DNA of 64,000 nt, taken from positions 2,475,001 to 2,539,000 of the forward strand of contig NZ_VFPT01000001.1 of NCBI RefSeq assembly GCF_006716865.1, in the 5' to 3' direction. The DNA is from Roseinatronobacter monicus. Its GTDB lineage: Bacteria > Pseudomonadota > Alphaproteobacteria > Rhodobacterales > Rhodobacteraceae. Shown one piece after another: positions 26,221 to 37,645 of the stretch. Below the pieces are notes generated by a model that saw nothing but the letters and a program-made list of their open reading frames with translations, did not search any database and was not told where the DNA came from. The position numbers and the translations under genes were made by a program. Numbering within the stretch: position 1 is the stretch's first letter; each line of letters opens with the position of its first letter.

Positions 26221-27981
26221 CTAGCTGTTGGGAACAGCCGCATCATCCAGCCGCAATTGAACGCTGCGGCGCCCGCCCCACTGATTGATCTCCACCTTAC
26301 CAGCAAGATGCAGGCGCGTGCCTTGTGCTGTGGCGAGCGCAGGCCCAAGCTCTGATTCGAAGGCTCCGAATGCAACGGCCTCCAGCGAATTGCTCTCCCC
26401 ATCCCCGAAGCGCAACCGAAGATGCGTCTCGCCCATGCGCCGCAGTGACTGGATGCGCATATCGGGAAATGCGAAGCGTGGGGCGGGGGCGGCAGCGCCG
26501 AATGGGCCGACCGTCTCAAGCTGCTCGATCAACTCGACGGTCACGGCGCCGGGCATAAGCGCGCTGTCTATGCGCAAATCCGACGTGGCCCCTGCTGCCC
26601 CCGCGCCCTGCTGTGCCAGCAATTCTGACAGCCGCTCCATGGCGGTTTCAATCTGCCCCCGCGCGACGGTCAGCCCGGCGGCCATCCGGTGCCCGCCCCC
26701 CTTTAGCACCAAGCCCTCACGCACCAGCCTTTGCACCGCCGCGCCCAGATCAATCCCCGGCACCGAGCGGCCTGATCCCTTGCCCTCATCGCCATCCAGT
26801 CCAATCACGATTGCCGGGCGCGCGAGGGATTCTTTCAGACGCGCCGCCGCAATCCCGATCACGCCCGGATGCCAGCCATCGCCTGCCGCCCAGACCAGCG
26901 CCCCCTCGGCTCCGCGTGCCTGCGCCTGTGCCATCGCCTCTGCGCGCACGGCGGCCTCGATCTCACGGCGCTCGGCATTCAGCACCTCCAATCGCTCGGC
27001 CAAGGCTTCAGCCTCGACGGGGTCGTCGCTTGCCAAGAGACGCGCGCCCAGATCTGCGGCACCGATACGCCCCCCTGCATTTACCCTTGGCCCTAAAACA
27101 AAACCAAGGTGATAGGCGGTCGGTGCAGCTTCCAGCCGCGCGACATCGGCCAAGGCGCGCAGCCCAACCCGGCTGCGCGCAGACATGACCCGCAAGCCCT
27201 GTCGCACGAAAGCACGGTTAACACCGATCAGTGGCGCGACATCCGCCACGGTCGCCAGTGCCACCAGATCAAGAAATGCCATCAAATCCGGCCCCTGACG
27301 ACCGCGCGCGCGCAACTGGCGATTGGCCTCCACCAGCAGCAGAAATACGACACCCGCGGCACATAAATGGCCCAGATCCCCGGTTTCATCCTGCCGGTTC
27401 GGGTTCACGACTGCATAGGCTGGCGGCAGCGTTTCAGTGCCCAGATGATGGTCGACAACCATGACATCTGCGCCACGCGCCGCTGCAATCGGATCATGGC
27501 TGACAGTGCCACAATCAACACAGATGATCAGTTCATGTGTTTGCGCGAGTGTCTCCATCGCCGGCACATTCGGGCCATAGCCTTCATCGATACGGTCGGG
27601 AATATACAGCGTCGCCACATGGCCCATCGCGCGCAGCCAACAGATCACCAAGGCCGCCGACGCGCCCCCGTCCACATCATAATCGGCAAAAACCGCAATC
27701 TTCTCGGCCCCATCAACCGCAGCAAGCAAGCGCGCGGCGGCACGTTCCATATCGCGCAAGCCACGCGGGTCAGGCAGCAACGCGCGCAAGGACGGGGCAA
27801 GGTAGTCCTCTGCGCCCTCAGGGGGCACGCCAGAGCGCGACAGCACGGCACAAACGGCGCGCGGCAGGCGTGTGGTTTGGGCCATTGCATCGGTCAGACG
27901 TTGCAGCGCTGCATCCGGTCCCATCCAGCGCCGTCCTAGGACAGATCTTTCGACCCCCAGAAACGCAGTCTCGTCACCCAT
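26221..27981 (-). CDS. recJ: single-stranded-DNA-specific exonuclease RecJ
   Basis: About 586 residues. DHH-phosphoesterase motifs are readable in order: FADYDVDGGASAA (motif I), CVDCGT, VVDHH (motif III, the DHH signature) and the DHHA1 end GGGHRMAAGLTV. RecJ degrades 5' single-stranded DNA in recombination and repair. The start at 27979-27981 is chosen for the family N-terminus (MGDETAFLGVERSVLGRRW); longer frames reach 28050 without a better ribosome site. It is the last gene of a hom-glpX-recJ run. The stop TAG coincides with the end of the IS630 element, so its last bases may be recreated by the insertion. Confidence 0.93.
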   Translation of the reverse strand: MGDETAFLGVERSVLGRRWMGPDAALQRLTDAMAQTTRLPRAVCAVLSRSGVPPEGAEDYLAPSLRALLPDPRGLRDMERAAARLLAAVDGAEKIAVFADYDVDGGASAALVICWLRAMGHVATLYIPDRIDEGYGPNVPAMETLAQTHELIICVDCGTVSHDPIAAARGADVMVVDHHLGTETLPPAYAVVNPNRQDETGDLGHLCAAGVVFLLLVEANRQLRARGRQGPDLMAFLDLVALATVADVAPLIGVNRAFVRQGLRVMSARSRVGLRALADVARLEAAPTAYHLGFVLGPRVNAGGRIGAADLGARLLASDDPVEAEALAERLEVLNAERREIEAAVRAEAMAQAQARGAEGALVWAAGDGWHPGVIGIAAARLKESLARPAIVIGLDGDEGKGSGRSVPGIDLGAAVQRLVREGLVLKGGGHRMAAGLTVARGQIETAMERLSELLAQQGAGAAGATSDLRIDSALMPGAVTVELIEQLETVGPFGAAAPAPRFAFPDMRIQSLRRMGETHLRLRFGDGESNSLEAVAFGAFESELGPALATAQGTRLHLAGKVEINQWGGRRSVQLRLDDAAVPNS

Positions 27982-28135
27982 CAGCCCTGCCCCATATCTT
28001 CCACGCCACTCCCTGACGCCCATGTTAAGGACATCAGCAGCCCCGCACACCGCAATCAGGCACTTTCTTGCCTTAAATACTCAAAATGGCACCGCATCAG
28101 AAATGTCGCAGACCGAAGCGCCCTGCCCCGCCGCC

Positions 28136-29098
28136 TTACAGCGGCGTGCGGTAACTCATGCGCCGCACAGATCCGGTTTTCGAGCGCATCAGCAATGTAT
28201 CGGTTGTCACCCAACCCGGTTCGGTCTTGATACCTTGCACGATGGACCCATCCGTTACTCCTGTTGCGGCGAAAATCACGTCACGGGTGATCATCTCGTC
28301 GCGGGTATAAATTTTGTCGAGGTCCTTGATACCTGCACGCCGGGCGCGTGCGATTTCATCGTCATTGCGAAACACCAAACGCCCATAGATCTGTCCGCCC
28401 ATGCATTTCAACGCAGCGGCTGCCAGCACACCTTCCGGTGCGCCGCCAGACCCCATATACATGTCGATCCCTGTCAGGCCGGGTTCTGCGCAATGGATCA
28501 CCCCTGCCACATCCCCGTCCATGATCAGACGGATTGCCGCCCCGGTGGAACGCAGATCCGCGATCATGTCCTCATGGCGCGGGCGTTCCAGCACACAGAC
28601 GGAAATATCCGACGGATCGCAGCCTTTCGCTTTGGCCAGCGCACGCACGCGCTCTGACGGGGTCATGTCCATCGTCACAGTATCCGGCGCATAGCCCGGC
28701 CCGATGGCCAGCTTGTCCATATAGACATCCGGCGCATGCAGCATAGAGCCGCGCGGCGCCATTGCGATCACGGTCAGCGCATTGGGGAAATCCTTGGCGG
28801 TCAGCGTTGTGCCTTCCAGCGGGTCTAGTGCGATGTCAACTTCGGGGCCATTTCCGTTGCCCACTTCTTCGCCGATATACAGCATGGGGGCTTCGTCGCG
28901 TTCGCCCTCGCCGATCACGACACATCCCTTGATATCGAGCAGGTTCAACTGGTTGCGCATGGCATCTACGGCTGCCTGATCGGCGGCCTTCTCGTCGCCC
29001 CGCCCGACCAGCTTGGCCGACGCAAGGGCTGCTGCCTCTGATACACGGGCAAGACCCAGAGAAAGCATTCGGTCATGAAATTCAGGCTGTGTCGTCAT
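28136..29098 (-). CDS. glpX: class II fructose-1,6-bisphosphatase
   Basis: A 320-residue GlpX-type phosphatase of gluconeogenesis, also serving the Calvin cycle in some relatives. Key motifs are GEGERDEAPMLYIGEEVG (metal-binding) and DIALDPLEGTT, followed by GSGGAPEGV (phosphate loop). The start at 29096-29098 (MTTQPEFHDRM) follows GAGGG; upstream codons of the frame are not needed. It lies between hom and recJ, an order common in Rhodobacterales. Confidence 0.95.
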   Translation of the reverse strand: MTTQPEFHDRMLSLGLARVSEAAALASAKLVGRGDEKAADQAAVDAMRNQLNLLDIKGCVVIGEGERDEAPMLYIGEEVGNGNGPEVDIALDPLEGTTLTAKDFPNALTVIAMAPRGSMLHAPDVYMDKLAIGPGYAPDTVTMDMTPSERVRALAKAKGCDPSDISVCVLERPRHEDMIADLRSTGAAIRLIMDGDVAGVIHCAEPGLTGIDMYMGSGGAPEGVLAAAALKCMGGQIYGRLVFRNDDEIARARRAGIKDLDKIYTRDEMITRDVIFAATGVTDGSIVQGIKTEPGWVTTDTLLMRSKTGSVRRMSYRTPL

Positions 29099-29212
29099 GG
29101 ATCTGTTCCCTCGGGCAATTATTTCAGACAGGTCTAGCGGGTCGCAGGCACAAGACACAAGCTATTAGCGGAGTGACAGCGCTAACGACAAGAAAGGCGC
29201 GGCGGATAGGAC

Positions 29213-30499
29213 TCAGTCTTCCTCGATGGCAAGGGCCACCGGCTCGCCGACCACGACACCGGTTTTCATTGACAAGGCAATGGCATGGTCGATGGCGTCG
29301 CGCGTGGTTTTGTGCGTGATGATCAACACGGGCGCGCGCGTGTCCTGATGGCCATACTGGCGCATCCGGTTGATCGAGACACCGGCATTGCCCAGCGCCT
29401 CTGCCACTTTGGCCAATGCGCCGGGCTTGTCCATCAGGCCCATGCGCAGATACCACGGCTTTGACCCCATCGCCTTGGCCGAGACTGCCGCCTCCAGCGT
29501 TGTTGCAGGCTGGCCGAAGACCGGCATCCGAAAGCCACGCGCGATGTCGATCACATCGCCAATCACAGCGCTTGCGGTCGGCCCTTCACCGGCACCGGGG
29601 CCACGCAGGATGATCTGTTCGACCGCGTCGCCCTCAATAACGATCATGTTCGTGCCGCCCTTCAACTGCCCCAACGGGCTGTCGGCGGGCACAAGACAGG
29701 GGGTCATCGACTGTTCCAGCCCGCGCCCTGTCATCTGTGCCACGCCCAGCAGCTTGATGCGCAGGCCCAGATCGGCGGCGGCGCGAATATCCTCGATCGA
29801 GATACGCTCGATCCCGCCCAATGCGATTGCGTCAAAATCAGGACGGACACCAAAGGCGATTGCTGACAGCAGTGTCAGTTTGTGCGCGGCGTCAATGCCG
29901 CCCACATCCAGTGTGGGGTCGGCTTCGAGATAGCCCAGTTGACTGGCTTCCTCGAACACAGTCTCATAGGGCAGGCCCGCATCTTCCATCCGCGTCAGGA
30001 TGTAGTTGCAGGTGCCATTCATCACGCCTTTGATGCGGGTGATCCGGTTGCCAGCCAGCCCTTCTGACAGCGCCTTGATGACAGGTATCCCACCCGCCAC
30101 CGCCGCTTCAAAGCGCAGCGACACGTCCTGTGCCTCAGCGGCTTCGGCCAGCGCCTGTCCGTGGATCGCCAAAAGCGCCTTATTGGCTGACACCACATGC
30201 TTGCCAGCGGCGATTGCCGCTTCGGTCAGGGCCTTGGCAGGGCCATTTTCGCCGCCCATCAATTCGACCACAATATCGATATCGTCGCGGCGGGCCAGTG
30301 CCACAGGGTCATCTTCCCAATCATAGGTCGAGATATCAACGCCACGGTTGCGCGTGCGAGAGCGGGCACATACGGCCACAATCTCGATCGGGCGGCCTGC
30401 GCGGCGCGCCAGTAGATCGCCATTTGTCTGCACGATCTTGATCAGCCCGGTGCCAACTGTGCCAAGCCCTGCTATTCCAAGGCGCAAAGGGGTGGTCAT
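29213..30499 (-). CDS. hom: homoserine dehydrogenase
   Basis: A 428-residue NAD(P)-dependent homoserine dehydrogenase that reduces aspartate semialdehyde for threonine and methionine synthesis. The Rossmann motif is GLGTVG (11-16). The catalytic core includes ANKALLA and GVMNGTCNYILTRM, and a C-terminal ACT domain (about 345-425, YLRMGLMDKPGALAKVAEALG) points to feedback regulation by threonine. GGAG lies about eight bases before the ATG. It heads the hom-glpX-recJ run. Confidence 0.96.
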   Translation of the reverse strand: MTTPLRLGIAGLGTVGTGLIKIVQTNGDLLARRAGRPIEIVAVCARSRTRNRGVDISTYDWEDDPVALARRDDIDIVVELMGGENGPAKALTEAAIAAGKHVVSANKALLAIHGQALAEAAEAQDVSLRFEAAVAGGIPVIKALSEGLAGNRITRIKGVMNGTCNYILTRMEDAGLPYETVFEEASQLGYLEADPTLDVGGIDAAHKLTLLSAIAFGVRPDFDAIALGGIERISIEDIRAAADLGLRIKLLGVAQMTGRGLEQSMTPCLVPADSPLGQLKGGTNMIVIEGDAVEQIILRGPGAGEGPTASAVIGDVIDIARGFRMPVFGQPATTLEAAVSAKAMGSKPWYLRMGLMDKPGALAKVAEALGNAGVSINRMRQYGHQDTRAPVLIITHKTTRDAIDHAIALSMKTGVVVGEPVALAIEED

Positions 30500-30588
30500 G
30501 GCAAGGGCTCCGTCTGTGAACTGGATGATGGCGCCCTGTTAGCGACTTGCGGGCAGGCTTGCAATGCAACCTGCGCCGCGCAGCGCGC

Positions 30589-31389
30589 TCAGTGCGTCAA
30601 CGCGGTGATTTCGCGCAACAGGACAGCGCGCGAAATCTCGCCCACATGCACATGCGCCAGCATCCCATCCGCACCCAGAAACAGCGTCACAGGCAGACCG
30701 ATGGTGCCATAATGGCGCGCCAATGCGCCCGCAGGGTCCAGCGCCATATGATCGGGGCTGATGCCTGCGCTTTCCAGATGTGCAGCGACCGTGGCAAGCG
30801 CCTCGCCCTGACTGGCCAGCAAAAAGGTCACATCCGTCTGGCTGGCCGCGACATTCGCCAGCATCGGCAATTCACGGCGGCAAGGCGGGCACCATGTGGC
30901 CCAAAGGTTGATGACCATAGGCTGTGACGGCGCATCAGCGAAGGCGAACTCTGACCCGGACACCATCGCCAGTGTCAAATTTGGCGCGGCGGTTTCGGGA
31001 CGTTCCCCAATATCCAGCGTCAAGGCAAACCACAGCACGACCCCCACCCACGCAGCCCCGAAGGCAGGCACGAATGGCAGCCCACGGTGCAGGGCCAAGG
31101 CTGTCACCACGCCCGCGCCAACGGCCCCACCAACAGGTGAAAAGCCGCCCTGCCAGATTGCGAGAATCAGCCACGGCTCAGGCAGAAAGACCTGCGGGAA
31201 TTGCACGACATGACCCAGACGCGCGCCGATGAAGCCCCACAGCACCACCTGCCCGGCCCACGCGCTCAACGCAGGTTGGCGCGCCATGCGAGCGATGATT
31301 TCGACCGCCACCACAAAGACCAGCACGCTGAGGATCGCGGCAAAGCGGTCCCAACCCAGCACAAGCGGGCCAAGCTGAATGGCATCCAT
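30589..31389 (-). CDS. Lgt-like membrane domain fused to a TlpA-like thioredoxin
   Basis: A 266-residue fusion. Residues 1-125 form about four membrane helices with Lgt-like motifs (FIGARLGHV at 53-61 and QGGFSPVGGAVGAG at 80-93), a shortened version of prolipoprotein diacylglyceryl transferase. Residues 135-266 form a thioredoxin fold with active site WCPPC (166-170) and the cis-Pro region IGLPVTLF. Lgt is normally about 270-300 residues with conserved His and Arg residues that are not all seen here, so transferase activity is doubtful. A membrane-tethered periplasmic disulfide reductase is the simplest reading. Start ATG at 31387-31389, five bases after AGGGGGG. Confidence 0.8.
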   Translation of the reverse strand: MDAIQLGPLVLGWDRFAAILSVLVFVVAVEIIARMARQPALSAWAGQVVLWGFIGARLGHVVQFPQVFLPEPWLILAIWQGGFSPVGGAVGAGVVTALALHRGLPFVPAFGAAWVGVVLWFALTLDIGERPETAAPNLTLAMVSGSEFAFADAPSQPMVINLWATWCPPCRRELPMLANVAASQTDVTFLLASQGEALATVAAHLESAGISPDHMALDPAGALARHYGTIGLPVTLFLGADGMLAHVHVGEISRAVLLREITALTH

Positions 31390-31486
31390 GCGCACCCCCC
31401 TGAAGTTTCGGGGCGCTTATCGCCACCAGCGGCCCCCATGTCCAGAGCGCGCGCGACACCCCGATGGGGCGCGGTTGCAGCGGCAG

Positions 31487-32392
31487 TTACGGCGCGGTGC
31501 CCAGCTTGGCCGCGTCGCGCGCCAAGGCCTCTCGCGTAGAACTGCGGCGGTACCACAAGGTAATCACAGTTGAGGTCAGCACAATGAACAGCGAATACAG
31601 GATCGGGATCAGCAACACTTCCTGTTGCATCGCGGCGCCGAAACTCAGCGTGATGACCAGCACCGCCAGCGGCCCGTTCTGAATGCCGGTTTCCAGACTG
31701 ATGGTGCGCGATCTGCGGGTGTCCTGCCCCAGCCCGCGCGCCACCCAATATCCGAACAACATGCCAACCAACCCGATACTGATGGTCGCAGCATAGACAG
31801 GCGCCGGCGTATCCAGCAGCAACTGGTAATTGCGCGGCACCCATGTCGCAATCAGGAACACGATGACCGCAACCCCCATGAAAGAGCCGATAAGCTCTAT
31901 CGTGGCCCCGACATTGGGGTTCATCTTGCGCAGCACCATGCCCAACGCTGTCGGCACCAGAAGAACCACCAGAATTTGCGCCACATTGCCCGCAGGAATG
32001 GCATAATCACCCGATATACCCGCAAGCCCCCCATAAAACGACAGCAACAGCGGCACCATCACCACGGCGGCCAACGTAGACACAGTGGTCATCATGATCG
32101 ACAGCGCCAGAACGCCCTTGCTGAAATAGGCAAATATGTTCGAGGTCGTCCCCCCAGGCATACACGCAATCAGCAAAAGCCCCACGACCAGCGCAGGCGG
32201 CAGGCCCAGCAGCACCGCCAGCAGAAAGCCCAGAAACGGCATGACCGCGAACTGGCTGAGCAGCCCCACCAGAATGCCCTTGGGCTTGCGAAAGGCGATG
32301 GGGAAATCGCGCGGAGTCATGCTCGCGCCCATCCCCAGCATGATCACCATCATCATCACGCCCAGCAGTGTGGTTTCAAGTTCTGTCAGCAT
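31487..32392 (-). CDS. bile acid:sodium symporter (BASS) family transporter
   Basis: A 301-residue inner-membrane protein with about nine to ten helices and the BASS-family ACMPGGTTSNIFAYFSKG motif near residues 75-92. Bacterial members move diverse organic acids with sodium; the substrate here is unknown. It starts only three bases after the fadD stop, so the two are co-transcribed and probably translationally coupled. A carboxylate whose CoA ester is made by the adjacent ligase would make sense; that is inference. Confidence 0.9.
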   Translation of the reverse strand: MLTELETTLLGVMMMVIMLGMGASMTPRDFPIAFRKPKGILVGLLSQFAVMPFLGFLLAVLLGLPPALVVGLLLIACMPGGTTSNIFAYFSKGVLALSIMMTTVSTLAAVVMVPLLLSFYGGLAGISGDYAIPAGNVAQILVVLLVPTALGMVLRKMNPNVGATIELIGSFMGVAVIVFLIATWVPRNYQLLLDTPAPVYAATISIGLVGMLFGYWVARGLGQDTRRSRTISLETGIQNGPLAVLVITLSFGAAMQQEVLLIPILYSLFIVLTSTVITLWYRRSSTREALARDAAKLGTAP

Positions 32393-32395
32393 GGG

Positions 32396-34129
32396 TCACA
32401 CCTTTCCTGCGAATTCGGCACGCGCTTCGGCCTTCAGGTCTTTGCGCAGGATCTTTCCGATGGGGGATTTGGGCAATTCATCGCGCAGTATGACGGATTT
32501 GGGCACCTTGTAGGCGGCCAGATATTTGCGGCAATGCGCGATCACGCTCTCTTTTGTGACATGGTCGGGCACATCCGGGTTTTGCACCACATAGGCGCGC
32601 ACCGCCTCGCCGGTTGCGCGGTCCGGCACGCCGATCACTGCGGCTTCCAGCACAGTATCGAGTTTCGACAGGCAATCCTCTATCTCGTTGGGATAGACAT
32701 TAAAGCCCGACACCAGAACCATATCCTTTTTGCGGTCCACAATGGTCAGAAAACCGTCTTCATCCATCACGGCCACATCGCCTGTGAACACCCAGCCATT
32801 CTGAAGGGTTTGCGCGGTGTCTTCGGGGCGGTTCCAATAGCCGCGCATGACTTGTGGCCCCTTAACCAGTAATTCGCCCGGCTTGCCCTGCTCCACCGGC
32901 TCGGCCGCGTCATCGACCAGCGCGACATCCGTGCCCGGCACCGGCACCCCGATAGAGCCTGCGCGCACAGCCAGATGCAGCGGGTTAAAGCTGACCAGAG
33001 GCGAGGTTTCGGTCAGCCCGTACCCTTCGGCCACGCGGGTGCCGGTCACGTCCTGCCATCGTTCGGCCACGGCCTGATGCAATGCGGTGCCGCCCGCGAT
33101 AGCCGCTTTCAGCGTCTTGGGCGGATAGGCCGCGAACCATTCTTCATTCATCAGCCCATTGAACAGGGTGTTGACCCCTGTGATCCATGTCACCGGATAA
33201 TTCTCCAATGCGCGCTGGATGTTTTGCACCGGACGTGGCGAGGGCACGAGGATGTTGCGCGCGCCAAGGTCGAAAAAGGTCATCAGATTGGCAGTGAAAG
33301 CGAAGATATGATACAAAGGCAGGGCCGTCAGAACGCAATCTTCGCCCGACATATGCTGCCCGCCCATGACCTTGACCTGTTCAAGATTGGCCAGAATATT
33401 GCCATGCGTCAACATCGCGCCCTTGGCCACACCGGTTGTTCCGCCTGTATATTGCAGCAGCGCCAGATCATCACTGGACAGCGTGTCCCAATCGGTCACA
33501 TCCTCCAGCCCGCGCCCGATTTTCAGCGCATCACGCAGGCGCAGGACCGGCACATTCAGAGCGGGCACAGGCGGCAGGCTGCGCGACCAGAATTTCTGCA
33601 CCCCCCGCACGATGGTTTCGGGAATGCGCGGAAAGAATTCTGGCACCCCAGCCAGAACCACGTGCTTGATGCCGGTTTGGGCAATCACTTCTTCCAGTTT
33701 GTCCGCGAACAGGTCGCTGATGACCAGAACCTCTGCCCCGGAATCGTTGAATTGATGCACCATTTCCGAAGGCGTATACAGCGGGTTGGTGTTGACCAGC
33801 ACCCCGCCCGCTTTGAACACCCCAAACGCCGCCACAGGATAGCCCAGCCCGTTGGGCAACTGCACTGCGACACGCGCACCGGGCGACAATTTGCAATGAT
33901 GGCGCAGGAAAGACGCGAACGCATCCGACATCGCGCCCACCTGCTTATATGTCAGGGTGCCGTTCATGCCATTGGGCACAACGCAGGTGAACGCCCGGCG
34001 TTTTGCGTAGGCGGCGCAACTGTGTGAAATCAGATGCGCCAGCGAAGCATAGTTTGGCTGGGGCAGTTCGGGCGCTATTTCTGGTTCATACGCCGCCAAC
34101 CACGGGCGGTTTGATACTGTCATGGTCAC
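32396..34129 (-). CDS. long-chain acyl-CoA ligase
   Basis: A 577-residue AMP-forming acyl-CoA synthetase. The AMP-binding P-loop is YTGGTTGVAKGAML (227-240). The later motifs GYGLTETSPLVSFNP, VFTGDVAVMDEDGFLTIVDRKKDMVLVSGFNVYPNEIE and the C-terminal lysine region SPIGKILRKDLK are present. It fits FadD-type fatty acid activation in the cytosol. A GTG start at 34129 is chosen because GGAGG lies six bases upstream; the ATG two codons later is too far from it. It leads the pair with the BASS transporter. Confidence 0.93.
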   Translation of the reverse strand: MTMTVSNRPWLAAYEPEIAPELPQPNYASLAHLISHSCAAYAKRRAFTCVVPNGMNGTLTYKQVGAMSDAFASFLRHHCKLSPGARVAVQLPNGLGYPVAAFGVFKAGGVLVNTNPLYTPSEMVHQFNDSGAEVLVISDLFADKLEEVIAQTGIKHVVLAGVPEFFPRIPETIVRGVQKFWSRSLPPVPALNVPVLRLRDALKIGRGLEDVTDWDTLSSDDLALLQYTGGTTGVAKGAMLTHGNILANLEQVKVMGGQHMSGEDCVLTALPLYHIFAFTANLMTFFDLGARNILVPSPRPVQNIQRALENYPVTWITGVNTLFNGLMNEEWFAAYPPKTLKAAIAGGTALHQAVAERWQDVTGTRVAEGYGLTETSPLVSFNPLHLAVRAGSIGVPVPGTDVALVDDAAEPVEQGKPGELLVKGPQVMRGYWNRPEDTAQTLQNGWVFTGDVAVMDEDGFLTIVDRKKDMVLVSGFNVYPNEIEDCLSKLDTVLEAAVIGVPDRATGEAVRAYVVQNPDVPDHVTKESVIAHCRKYLAAYKVPKSVILRDELPKSPIGKILRKDLKAEARAEFAGKV

Positions 34130-34524
34130 AACTTTCCTCCCACCCGCGTCTGTAACGGGCCTCCGGTTACGACCTTTCCCCAGTGTGGGGCATCAGACAA
34201 GTCCTGACGTCGCGCACCTGTCGTTTTTCCCTAACGTCACATTGAAAAAATCAGGGATTTTTGGCTATTGCATTGCCAACAACGCAGAAAGGCCAGAGGG
34301 CCGTCATGGCCGACCATATCCAGACCGGGTCTGTCAAGACAGGGAAAATCCACGCATAAAGGCCCAAGATTGGCCGACAGTTTCATCAATCTATTACCCG
34401 CGCCAGCATACTCCTGACAGATGATCCTGTGCAAATAGCGGAACGGAACAGTTTTCCTTGCGTTTGTTTTGTGGATTTCATAAGCGGGCGCTTCATGTCA
34501 TGGGGTCAGAATAAGGGGTACCAC
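34130..34524. other. 395-bp divergent gap between acyl-CoA ligase and speA
   Basis: No gene is supported; frames here are short and lack ribosome sites. The region carries AT-rich stretches and must contain both promoters, but I see no clear sigma-70 pair or operator. Confidence 0.5.
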
Positions 34525-36421
<1,897 letters not shown>

Positions 36422-36429
<8 letters not shown>

Positions 36430-37645
36430 CAACAAAGATGTTCTGGTCATAGGTGCGGGCGGCGTTGCCTCCGTCACCCTGCACAAGATGGCAATGAACC
36501 GCGACCTGTTTCTGGGGCGTATAGCCGTTGCCAGCCGCACGCTGTCCAAATGCGAAGCGATTGCCAAATCGGTCAAGGACCGCACCGGGCAGGTGATCGA
36601 AACCTATCAGGTCGATGCCGATGATGTGGCGCAGACCGTGGCGCTGATCCAGACCGTCAAGCCCGCACTGCTGGTCAACCTAGCGCTGCCCTATCAGGAT
36701 CTGGCGCTGATGGAGGCGTGTCTGCAAACCGGCGTTCACTATCTGGACACTGCAAATTACGAATCGCCGGAAGAAGCAAAATTCGAGTATTCGCACCAGT
36801 GGAAACTGCATGACCAGTTCAAGCAGGCCGGTCTTATGGCCACACTTGGCGTGGGTTTTGACCCCGGCGTGACCAGCATTTTCGCAACCTATGTGCGGCA
36901 GCACTACCTGTCCGGCATTCGCCAGATTGATATTCTCGATTGCAATGGCGGCGATCACGGCCATCCGTTTGCAACTAATTTCAACCCTGAAATCAACATC
37001 CGCGAAGTCACCGCCGATGTGAAGCATTGGGAAAACGGCGGCTGGATCACCAGCCCTGCCATGTCGACCAGTGTGCCGTTCGACTTTGAAGCGGTCGGTG
37101 AGAAGAACATGTATCTGATGTATCACGAGGAGTTGGAATCCCTTGTGACCCATTTCCCCGAGATCGAGCGCGCGCGCTTCTGGATGACCTTTGGCGATGC
37201 CTATATCAACCATGTCACTGTGTTGCAGAATGTCGGCATGACAGGGATCGACCCTGTCGAATATGAGGGGCAGCAGATCATCCCGCTGCAATTCCTGAAA
37301 GCTGTGCTGCCCAACCCCGGCGATCTGGGCGAGCGCACCAAGGGCAAGACCAATATCGGCGACATCATCACTGGCCCCGCCAAGGATGGATCGGGCGAAA
37401 AGACCTATTACATCTACAATATCTGCGACCACGAGGAATGCTTCCGCGAAGTGGGCTCTCAGGCGGTCAGCTACACAACCGGCGTGCCCGCCATGATCGG
37501 CGCGGCCCTCATGCTCAATGGCACATGGTCCGGCGCAGGCGTGTTCAACACCGAACAACTGGACCCCGACCCCTTCATGGAGTTGCTGAACAAGCATGGT
37601 CTGCCATGGCAGGTGGTGGAACTGTCAGGTCCGGTTGATTTCTGA
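36422..37645 (+). CDS. carboxy(nor)spermidine dehydrogenase (saccharopine dehydrogenase family)
   Basis: A 407-residue NAD(P)-dependent enzyme of the saccharopine dehydrogenase family. Its Rossmann motif is VIGAGGVASV (9-18), and GVGFDPGVTSIFATYV and LDCNGGDHG are typical of the carboxynorspermidine/carboxyspermidine synthase group. It condenses a diamine with aspartate semialdehyde and reduces the product. Start ATG at 36422, eight bases inside speA; stop shared with the next gene as TGATG. With agmatinase in the same operon, putrescine is the likely diamine and carboxyspermidine the product. Confidence 0.9.

Larger units (their letters stand above)
24981..26224 (+). mobile_element. IS630-family insertion sequence
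   Basis: The element carries a two-frame IS630 transposase. Both ends read CTAG (24981-24984 and 26221-26224), and the terminal 15 bases inward match imperfectly as inverted repeats (about 11 of 15). IS630 elements target TA and duplicate it, here inside CTAG. The right-hand TAG, read on the minus strand, is the recJ stop codon. Boundaries are inferred from these ends. Confidence 0.65.

Noticed and set aside
34237..34434. 65-codon minus frame upstream of speA
   Set aside because: Short, no ribosome site and not conserved-looking.
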